This document shows, piece after piece, positions 37,027-49,912 of a stretch of DNA of 64,000 nt. The stretch comes from Palsa-506 sp963786975 (GTDB lineage Bacteria > Actinomycetota > Actinomycetes > Streptosporangiales > Streptosporangiaceae): NCBI GenBank assembly GCA_963786975.1, contig CAWBBE010000006.1:310001-374000 (forward strand). The letters are read 5' to 3'. The notes under the pieces are model-generated. The model had not been told where the DNA came from, searched no databases, and saw only the letters and a list, made by a program, of their open reading frames with translations. Each line of letters begins with the position of its first letter. The first letter of the stretch is position 1. Made by a program: the position numbers and the translations under genes.

Positions 37027-37860
37027 CTACCGCTTCTTCTTGCCGCGCCGGCGGGTTATCATCCGGTCGCTTGGCTTGCTGGCCTTCCGGGTGCGCCCTT
37101 CCGGCTTGCCCCAGGGGCTGACCGGGTGCCGGCCGCCCGAGCTCTTGCCCTCGCCGCCGCCCAGCGGGTGATCGACGGGGTTCATCGCGACACCGCGGAC
37201 CGACGGCCGGCGGCCCTTCCACCGGTTCCGGCCGGCCTTGCCGAGCTTGATGTTGCCCTGCTCGGCGTTGCCGACCTCGCCGATGGTGGCACGGCAGCCG
37301 GTCTCCACCCGCCGGATCTCGCCGGACGGCATCCGCAGTTGCGCGTGCTGCCCTTCCTTGGCCAGCAGCTGGACGCCGGACCCGGCGGAGCGGGCGATCT
37401 TGGCGCCGCCGCCCGGCCGGAGCTCGATGGCATGCACCACCGTGCCGGTCGGGATGTTGCGCAGCGGCAGGCAGTTGCCGGGCCTGATGTCGGCGCCCGG
37501 GCCGTTCTCCACCCGGTCGCCCTGGCCGAGGCCCTCCGGGCAGATGATGTAGCGCTTCTCCCCGTCGGCGTAGTGCAGCAGGGCGATCCGCGCGGTCCGG
37601 TTCGGGTCGTACTCGATGTGCGCGACCTTGGCCGGCACGCCGTCCTTGTCCGCGCGCCGGAAGTCGATCAGCCGGTAGGCGCGCTTGTGCCCGCCGCCCT
37701 GGTGCCGGGTGGTGATCCGGCCGTGCACGTTCCTGCCGCCGCGCGAGTGCAGCGGGCGGACCAGGGACTTCTCCGGCTCGCTACGCGTCACCTCGGCGAA
37801 GTCAGCGCCGCTCGCGCCCCGCCTGCCCGGGGTGGTCGGCTTGTACTTGCGGATGGCCAT
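37027..37860 (-). CDS. rplB: 50S ribosomal protein L2
   Basis: Core 50S protein close to the peptidyl-transferase centre. 277 residues; MAIRKYKPTTPGRRG start and the catalytic-centre segment GVAMNPVDHPLGGGEGKSSG with the conserved His. Basic C-terminus. 12 bp from rpsS. Confidence 0.98.
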   Translation of the reverse strand: MAIRKYKPTTPGRRGASGADFAEVTRSEPEKSLVRPLHSRGGRNVHGRITTRHQGGGHKRAYRLIDFRRADKDGVPAKVAHIEYDPNRTARIALLHYADGEKRYIICPEGLGQGDRVENGPGADIRPGNCLPLRNIPTGTVVHAIELRPGGGAKIARSAGSGVQLLAKEGQHAQLRMPSGEIRRVETGCRATIGEVGNAEQGNIKLGKAGRNRWKGRRPSVRGVAMNPVDHPLGGGEGKSSGGRHPVSPWGKPEGRTRKASKPSDRMITRRRGKKKR

Positions 37861-37887
37861 GTGTGCTCAAGCTCCTATGGATGCGTG

Positions 37888-38187
37888 CTAGCTGACCGGG
37901 CCGAAGACGTCGATCCGGTCACCCTCGGCGAGGCTGACGATGGCGCGCTTGGTGTCCGGGCGCTTGCCCCAGCCGAACCGCGTCCGGCGCCGCTTGCCCG
38001 GCCTGTTGACCGTGTTGACGCCGGTCACCCGGACGCTGAAGACGGCCTCGACCGCCTGCCGGATCTGCGTCTTGTTGGACCCTGGCGCGACGATGAAGGT
38101 GTACTTGCCGTCATCGGCGAGCCGGTAGCTCTTCTCCGAGATGACCGGCCGCAGGAGGATGTCCCGCGGGTTAGCGATCCGGCTCAC
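37888..38187 (-). CDS. rplW: 50S ribosomal protein L23
   Basis: Exit-tunnel rim protein and docking site for trigger factor and SRP. 99 residues from the GTG at 38187, which follows GGAGGGACAGCA, a strong ribosome-binding site. Motifs PRDILLRPVISEKSY and NTVNRPGKRRRTRFGWGKRPD are canonical. In this sequence there is no stop codon between rplD and rplW, so the two form one open frame (see findings). Confidence 0.93.
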   Translation of the reverse strand: MSRIANPRDILLRPVISEKSYRLADDGKYTFIVAPGSNKTQIRQAVEAVFSVRVTGVNTVNRPGKRRRTRFGWGKRPDTKRAIVSLAEGDRIDVFGPVS

Positions 38188-38847
38188 TGCTGTCCCTCCG
38201 GCTGCTGGCCCGGCCCGCGCGACGAAGGCGCCCAGGCTGTCCTCGGTGAACACGACATGGTCGCTGACCAGCACGTCGTAGGTGTTGAGCTGGCCAGCGG
38301 CGATCAGGTGCACGCCCGCCACGTTGCGCAGGCTCTTCCAGGTGACCTGATCGGCCCGGTCCGCCACGACCAGGACGTGGGTACTGCCCGGCGCGGCACC
38401 GATGACCGCGGCCAGGACCGCATGGGCGTGCTTCGTCTTCGGCAGGTCGCCGTCGGTGAAGCCGCTCACGACATGCACCCGGCCGTGCCTGGCCCGGTCG
38501 GACAGGGCCCCGCGCAGCGCGGCGGCCTTCATCTTCTTCGGGGTGCGCTGGGCGTAGGAACGGGGCACCGGCCCGTGCACGACGCCGCCGCCGGCGAACT
38601 GCGGAGCGCGGGTCGAGCCCTGCCTGGCCCGCCCGGTGCCCTTCTGCCGGTACGGCTTACGGCCGCCGCCGCGGACCGCGCCGCGGGTCTTGGTGGCATG
38701 CGTGCCCTGCCGGGCCGCCGCCTCCTGCGCCACTACTACCTGGTGGATCAGCGGCACGTTCACCTTGGCGTCGAAGATCTCGGCCGGGAGGTCCACCGTC
38801 TGGCCGGTGCCGCCGGACGGGGATACGACGTTAACGGCGCTCATCAT
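38188..38847 (-). CDS. rplD: 50S ribosomal protein L4, frame runs into rplW
   Basis: Exit-tunnel constriction protein. The start at 38847 overlaps the rplC stop as ATGA. Motifs QGTHATKTRGAVRGGGRKPYRQKGTGRARQG (given here as flanks QGTHATKTRG and KGTGRARQG) and VVSGFTDGDLPKTKHAH are present. L4 is complete to FTEDSLGAFVARAG but lacks its own stop and continues through the rplW ribosome-binding site into rplW. A TGA in the next frame overlaps the rplW GTG as GTGA and is probably the original stop. Confidence 0.9.
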
Positions 38848-39522
38848 GCCTCACCCTTCGCTGGCTGCCCGCCGGGGAGCAGCGGGCTCTTGACCGCGGT
38901 GCGGACCAGCACCAGGGCGCCCCGGGGGCCGGGCACCGCGCCCTTGATCAGCAGCAGGCCGCGCTCGGTGTCGACGCCGTGCAGGGTCAGCCGCGGCGCG
39001 GTGGTGCGCACGCCGCCCATCCGGCCGGCCATCCGGACCCCCTTGAACACCCGGCCCGGCGTGGCGCAGCCGCCGATCGAACCGGGCGAGCGGTGCTTGC
39101 GCTGGGTGCCGTGGGAGGCGGACAGGCCCTTGAAGCCGTGCCGCTTCATCACGCCGGCGAAGCCCTTGCCCTTGCTCTTCGCCGTCACGTCGACCAGGTC
39201 GCCCGCGGTGAACGTGGCCGCGCTGACCTCCTGGCCCAGGGTGTACTCGGCGGCGCTGTCGGTGCGCAGCTCGACCAGGTACCGGCGCGGCGTCACCCCG
39301 GCCCGGGCGAAATGACCGGCCTCGGGCTTGTTCACCTTGCGCGGGTCAATGTCGCCGTAGCCGAGTTGCACGGCCGCATAGCCGTCGGCGTCCGGCGTCC
39401 GCACTGCGGTGACGACGCAGGGACCGGCCGCAACGACGGTGACCGGCACGATCCTGCCGTCGTCGCCGAAGACCTGGGTCATGCCGAGCTTGGTGCCCAG
39501 GACTCCCTTGATCTGCTGTCAT
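38844..39522 (-). CDS. rplC: 50S ribosomal protein L3, frame interrupted near the start
   Basis: Early-assembly 50S protein. From ATG 39482 the frame reads MTQVFGDDGRIVPVTVV and a complete L3 body (KGKGFAGVMKRHGFKG, GSIGGCATPGRVFKG). The conserved N-terminus QIKGVLGTKLG lies directly upstream in the same frame, but the only nearby ATG (39522) is out of frame. Restoring two A's at 39516 (ATGACA-AAG-CAG) would give MTKQIKGVLGTKLGMTQVF, the expected family start. So the true gene most likely begins at 39522 with a two-base deletion here. Confidence 0.9.
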
Positions 39523-39535
39523 GTCGGTGCGTCCC

Positions 39536-39844
39536 TCAGAGCTTGATCTCGATGTCGACGCCTGCTGGCAGGTCAAGCCGCATCAGCGAGTCGACGGTCT
39601 TCGGCGTGGGGTCGATGATGTCGATCAGCCGCTTGTGCGTCCGCATCTCGAAGTGCTCCCGCGAGTCCTTGTACTTGTGCGGCGAGCGGATGACGCAGTA
39701 CACGTTCTTCTCGGTAGGCAGCGGCACTGGGCCGGCGACCTTCGCCCCGGTACGCGTCACCGTGTCGACGATCTTCCGCGCCGAGTTGTCGATGACCTCG
39801 TGGTCATAGGCCTTGAGCCGGATGCGGATCTTCTGTCCCGCCAT
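39536..39844 (-). CDS. rpsJ: 30S ribosomal protein S10
   Basis: 102 residues, canonical (MAGQKIRIRLKAYDHEVID). Also the NusE component of antitermination complexes. Opens the S10 operon; its leader carries a small hairpin at 39872-39887. Confidence 0.98.
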   Translation of the reverse strand: MAGQKIRIRLKAYDHEVIDNSARKIVDTVTRTGAKVAGPVPLPTEKNVYCVIRSPHKYKDSREHFEMRTHKRLIDIIDPTPKTVDSLMRLDLPAGVDIEIKL

Positions 39845-39871
39845 GTGGCTTCGATTTCCTTTTTGTGTTAG

Positions 39872-39887
39872 CCCGGGTAACCCCGGG
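39872..39887 (-). promoter_or_regulatory. hairpin in the rpsJ leader
   Basis: CCCGGG, four bases, CCCGGG, followed on the minus strand by an A-rich stretch leading to the rpsJ ribosome-binding site. It lies between tuf and rpsJ. It could be a weak terminator after tuf or a leader structure; no promoter was located. Confidence 0.4.
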
Positions 39888-39962
39888 ATCGACCCGCCTA
39901 CGGTGTACTGCGCGTCGCGAGCGGCACGGCCCTTGCGGCCCGGCCGCCGCGTTCGCAGCTCG

Positions 39963-41157
39963 CTACTTGGTGATCTTCGTGACCCGGCCGGCCCCGACAG
40001 TGCGGCCGCCCTCGCGGATGGCGAAGCGCAGCCCCTCCTCCATCGCGATCGGCTGGATCAGGTCGACCTTCATCTCGGTGTTGTCACCGGGCAGCACCAT
40101 CTCGGTGCCCTCCGGCAGGTGCACGACCCCGGTCACGTCCGTGGTACGGAAGTAGAACTGCGGCCGGTAGTTGTTGAAGAACGGCGTGTGCCGGCCGCCC
40201 TCGTCCTTGGCCAGGATGTAGACCTGAGCGTCGAACTCGGTGTGCGGGGTGTTGGTGCCGGGCTTGATGATGACCTGGCCGCGTTCCACGTCCTCGCGCT
40301 TGGTGCCGCGCAGCAGCAGGCCTGCGTTGTCGCCGGCCTGGCCCTCATCGAGGATCTTGTGGAACATCTCCACGCCGGTGACCGTCGTCTTGGCGGCCTT
40401 CTCCTTGATGCCGATGATCTCGACTTCCTCACCGGTGTGGATCTTGCCGCGCTCGATCCGGCCGGTCACCACCGTGCCGCGGCCGGTGATCGAGAACACG
40501 TCCTCGACCGGCATCAGGAACGGCTTCTCGACCTCGCGGACCGGCTCCGGGATGCTCTCGTCGCAGGCGGCCATGAGCTCGGCGATCTTTTCGCTCCACT
40601 CCGCGTCGCCCTCGAGCGCCTTGAGCGCCGACACCCGGACCACCGGCAGGTCGTCGCCGGGGTACTGCTGCGCGACTGAGCAGCTCGCGGACCTCCAGCT
40701 CGACCAGCTCGAGGATCTCCTCGTCGTCGACCATGTCGGTCTTGTTGAGCGCCACCACGATGTACGGCACGCCGACCTGGCGGGCCAGCAGCACGTGCTC
40801 CCTGGTCTGCGGCATCGGGCCATCGGTCGCCGCGACCACCAGGATCGCGCCGTCCATCTGGGCGGCACCGGTGATCATGTTCTTGATGTAGTCCGCGTGT
40901 CCCGGGCAGTCGACGTGCGCGTAGTGCCGCCGCTCTGTCTGGTACTCCACGTGCGAGATCGAGATGGTGATCCCGCGCTCCCGCTCTTCCTTCGCGTTGT
41001 CGATCTGGTCGAATGGCGTGAAGGGATTGACGTCAGGGAACCTGTCGTGCAGCACCTTGGTGATCGCCGCGGTCAGTGTCGTCTTGCCGTGGTCGATGTG
41101 CCCGATGGTGCCGATGTTGACGTGCGGCTTCGTCCGCTCGAACTTGGCCTTCCCCAC
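39963..41157 (-). CDS. tuf: elongation factor Tu, frame interrupted
   Basis: GTPase that delivers aminoacyl-tRNA to the ribosome. The GTG at 41157 follows GAGGAGACACCA and gives the family start VGKAKFERTKPHVNIG. G-motifs GHIDHGKTT, DCPGHADY and NKTD are in the first frame. One extra base at 40671 shifts the frame; removing it joins EVRELLSRQQ to YPGDDLPVVRVSALKALEG, and domains 2 and 3 read through to 39963 (VGAGRVTKITK). Corrected length is about 397 residues. Either an indel in the consensus or a broken copy with another tuf elsewhere. Confidence 0.92.
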
Positions 41158-41244
41158 TGGTGTCTCCTCGTTGCGATCGTTCCCCACCTTGGTGGGGCCA
41201 GGCGCTCACGCGGGGCGCCGTCTCCTGCTGGGCTTGGTACTGGC

Positions 41245-43344
<2,100 letters not shown>

Positions 43345-43428
43345 TGCTGAGATCCCTCGTTCTCTGTGAGTTACCGGCGGTCATCGCCGGCATTGCTGTT
43401 GTCCTGGGGCTGGCGGCGCTGCTCGCGG

Positions 43429-43899
43429 CTACCAGCGGTAGTGGGCGAAGGCCTTGTTGGACTCCGCCATCTTGTGGGTGTCCTCGCGGCGCTTCACGCT
43501 CGCCCCGAGGCCGTTGCTCGCATCGAGCAGCTCGTTCATCAGCCGCTCGGTCATGGTCTTCTCCCGGCGCGACCGCGAGTAGGAGACCAGCCAGCGCAGC
43601 GCCAGCGTGGTGCTGCGGGAGGCCCGCACCTCGACCGGGACCTGGTAGGTAGCGCCGCCGACCCGGCGGCTGCGGACCTCCAGCGTCGGCTTGACGTTGT
43701 CCAGCGCGCGCTTGAGCGTCACCACCGGGTCATTGCCGGTCTTCTCCTTGCAGCCCTCGAGCGCGCCGTAGACGATCCGCTCGGCCAGTGACCGCTTGCC
43801 GCTGCGCAGCACCTTGCTAACCAGCGCGGTGACGAGCGGCGAGCCGTAGACCGGGTCGGTGACCAGCTGCCGTTTGGTCGCGGGGCCCTTGCGCGGCAT
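43429..43899 (-). CDS. rpsG: 30S ribosomal protein S7
   Basis: Head-assembly protein and, in E. coli, the str-operon repressor. 156 residues from ATG 43899 (MPRKGPATKRQLVTDPVYG); DVRRREDTHKMAE-type end (KRREDTHKMAESNKAFAHYRW split over the C-terminus) is canonical. One base separates it from rpsL. Confidence 0.97.
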   Translation of the reverse strand: MPRKGPATKRQLVTDPVYGSPLVTALVSKVLRSGKRSLAERIVYGALEGCKEKTGNDPVVTLKRALDNVKPTLEVRSRRVGGATYQVPVEVRASRSTTLALRWLVSYSRSRREKTMTERLMNELLDASNGLGASVKRREDTHKMAESNKAFAHYRW

Positions 43900-43900
43900 G

Positions 43901-44275
43901 TCAGCTCTTCTCCTTCTTCGCGCCGTAGCGGCTGCGGGCCTGCTTGCGGCCGCGGACGCCCTGGGTGTCCAGGGAGCCGCGGATGACCTTGTAGCGCACC
44001 CCGGGAAGGTCCCGGACGCGGCCGCCGCGGACCAGCACGATGGAGTGCTCCTGGAGGTTGTGGCCAACGCCCGGAATGTAGGCGGTGACCTCGATGTGGC
44101 TGGTGAGCCGTACCCTGGCGACCTTGCGGAGCGCCGAGTTCGGCTTCTTGGGCGTGGTGGTGTAGACGCGCGTGCAGACACCGCGGCGCTGCGGGCTGCC
44201 CCGCAGGGCCGGGGTGTTGTTCTTGGCTACCTTGTCCTGGCGGCCCTTCCGGACCAGCTGCTGGATCGTTGGCAC
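43901..44275 (-). CDS. rpsL: 30S ribosomal protein S12
   Basis: Decoding-centre protein. 124 residues. TTTPKKPNSALRK holds the usual Lys43, but the second decoding loop reads GGRVRDLPGVRY with Arg at position 88 (codon CGG at 44014-44012) in place of the usual Lys. K88R is a known streptomycin-resistance substitution in Mycobacterium tuberculosis. First gene of the str operon, with a strong promoter upstream. Confidence 0.98.
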   Translation of the reverse strand: MPTIQQLVRKGRQDKVAKNNTPALRGSPQRRGVCTRVYTTTPKKPNSALRKVARVRLTSHIEVTAYIPGVGHNLQEHSIVLVRGGRVRDLPGVRYKVIRGSLDTQGVRGRKQARSRYGAKKEKS

Positions 44276-44351
44276 CGCGTCTCCGTCTTCGTCATATCTC
44301 CGGGCGCCTGGCGGCGCATCTAAGTCTCTGGCCTGCTGGTTAACTCGTCTC

Positions 44352-44520
44352 CCCGACCCCCGTGGTCGGGCGTGTCGCCGTCATCACAGGGCACCGGCCG
44401 GCTAAGGCCGATACGTCAGGGTTGGGGAAGCCTGCGCGCGTGGCCGTTCGCTTGCTCCCGGCCTGATGACCATGGAGCGGCCGTCCGCTAGCGCGCACGT
44501 GCCCGCTCGTCACGGGCACG
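44352..44520 (-). promoter_or_regulatory. rpsL leader with two hairpins
   Basis: The ~245-nt str-operon leader contains a stem CGTGCCCG/CGGGCACG (44498-44505 with 44513-44520) close to the predicted transcription start and a second stem CCCGACC/GGTCGGG (44352-44358 with 44364-44370) nearer the gene. The rest of 44276-44605 shows no gene. Confidence 0.4.
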
Positions 44521-44527
44521 GTCAATG

Positions 44528-44556
44528 AGCGTACCGGCCTGCTTCCATAAGGTCAA
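44528..44556 (-). promoter_or_regulatory. str operon (rpsL) promoter
   Basis: On the minus strand TTGACC (44556-44551), 17 bases, TACGCT (44533-44528); near-ideal vegetative promoter. Predicted transcription start near 44521. The bases CTCGCTTTGACC spanning the -35 are identical to those at the rplM promoter. Confidence 0.65.
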
Positions 44557-44605
44557 AGCGAGCCCATTAATTCCCCTGGGCGAGTACAGCGTACCTGGTT
44601 CCTGG

Positions 44606-45817
44606 CTAGCTGTCGTCCAGGCGGTGGAAGGCGACCTCTTCCAGCAGCAGGCGCAGGGCCGCCGCCGCCGGGATGGCGACGAGCGCGCCGACGATGCCCA
44701 TCAGCGTGCCGCCGACGAGCACCGCGACGACCGAGACCGCGCCGGGTACCTGGACCGTCTTGCCCATGATCCTGGGCACCAGGAGGTAGTCCTCGGCCAG
44801 CCGGTAGGCGATGTAGAAGCCGAGGGTGATGGCCGCGATCGGGATCGAGACCGTCAGCGCGACCAGGGTGACCACGGCGCCGCCGATGGTGGACCCGATG
44901 ACCGGGATCAGGTCCATGAACGCGACGAACAGGCCGAGCAGGATCGGGTACGGCAGGCCGAACGCCAGCATCCACAGGTAGGTGCCGAGGCCGGCCACGA
45001 TCGAGGTCAGGAAGTTGCCCAGCACGAAGCCGCCGACCTTGGCGAAGATCTCGTCGCCGATCAGGATCACCCGGGTGCGGCGGGAATGCGGCGCGAGCCG
45101 GTAAGCGAACAGCTTGATGCGCGGCATGTCGGCCAGGAAGTAGATCACCAGGACGGCCACGATCAGCATGGCCGACGCCGCGCCGATCACCAGCTCGCCG
45201 GCGCCGAGGACGCCGCCGATGAGCGAGCCGCCCCTGGTCTGCAGCAGGGTCTTGAGCCGGTCCTGGATGTGGTACCGCGCGTCCAGCTTGCCGAGCTGGG
45301 AGTTGTGGTTCTGCAGGGTGTGCAGGTACCTGGGCAGCTCGGCGGCCAGCGCGCTGGTCTGCGCGGCCAGCGGGGGTATCGCCGCGGCCAGGAACCCGCC
45401 CACCGCGGCCACCAGGACGGCCAGCGTGATGACCACGGCCTGCCAGCGCCGCAGGCCGTGCCGCTGGAGCCAGCTCACCGCGGGATCGAGGCCGGCCGCG
45501 ATGAACAGCGCCAGCCCGATCAGCACGAGCACGGACCGCGCCCTGATCAGCAGCTCGACCAGGCCGAAGGTGACCGCCACGCCGGCGGCAGCGGCCATCC
45601 CGATGTAGAACGGCGACCGCCGGTTCAGCGGCCGTCCCGGGCTGCCGAGTCCGCCGGTTTCCTCGGCCAGCGCGGCCGCTTCCTCGACTGCCTCGTGAAT
45701 CCGGCCCGGCGGGGACTCGTAGCTGCGGTCGCCGGTCGCCTCGTGGATCCGGTCCTCGGCGGACCCCAGGACCTTGTCCTCGGCAACAGCGGGAGACCGG
45801 CCCTGGTTGGCTGCCAT
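44606..45817 (-). CDS. AI-2E family transporter (PerM-like membrane protein)
   Basis: About 403 residues. A soluble N-terminal part with Ala/Glu-rich helices is followed by about eight membrane segments, with GLDPAVSWLQRHGLRRWQAV and the C-terminal GTLMGIVGALVAIPAAAALRLL region typical of the AI-2E transporter (DUF20) family. The substrate is not predictable. ATG 45817 was chosen for GGAGGT nine bases upstream; the frame opens at 45871. It lies between rpoC and the str operon, with a terminator upstream and the rpsL promoter downstream, so it is probably its own unit. Confidence 0.88.
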   Translation of the reverse strand: MAANQGRSPAVAEDKVLGSAEDRIHEATGDRSYESPPGRIHEAVEEAAALAEETGGLGSPGRPLNRRSPFYIGMAAAAGVAVTFGLVELLIRARSVLVLIGLALFIAAGLDPAVSWLQRHGLRRWQAVVITLAVLVAAVGGFLAAAIPPLAAQTSALAAELPRYLHTLQNHNSQLGKLDARYHIQDRLKTLLQTRGGSLIGGVLGAGELVIGAASAMLIVAVLVIYFLADMPRIKLFAYRLAPHSRRTRVILIGDEIFAKVGGFVLGNFLTSIVAGLGTYLWMLAFGLPYPILLGLFVAFMDLIPVIGSTIGGAVVTLVALTVSIPIAAITLGFYIAYRLAEDYLLVPRIMGKTVQVPGAVSVVAVLVGGTLMGIVGALVAIPAAAALRLLLEEVAFHRLDDS

Positions 45818-45921
45818 GCCGCGGACACCTCCAGTGCGCTCGGCGGATGCCGACCGCTGGCTAGTGTCCACCGCGCCCGGATCTAAACGGCGAGGCCGGG
45901 CCCGGCCGGCCGGGCGGGAAC

Positions 45922-45960
45922 GGCGAGGCGCCCGGCAGCCAGGCTGCCGGGCGCCTCGCC
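45922..45960 (-). terminator. rpoBC terminator
   Basis: A perfect 18-bp stem (45922-45939 with 45943-45960) with a 3-base loop, 47 bp past the rpoC stop. No U-tract follows, as is common in high-GC actinobacteria. It separates rpoC from the AI-2E-type gene. Confidence 0.75.
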
Positions 45961-46007
45961 CGCTTGCTCCGCGCGGCCGCTCCGGGCGCGGTGCGCCGAG
46001 CGGTGCG

Positions 46008-49886
<3,879 letters not shown>

Positions 49887-49912
49887 GTGTTTTATCCCCT
49901 GGGTAGATCGGA

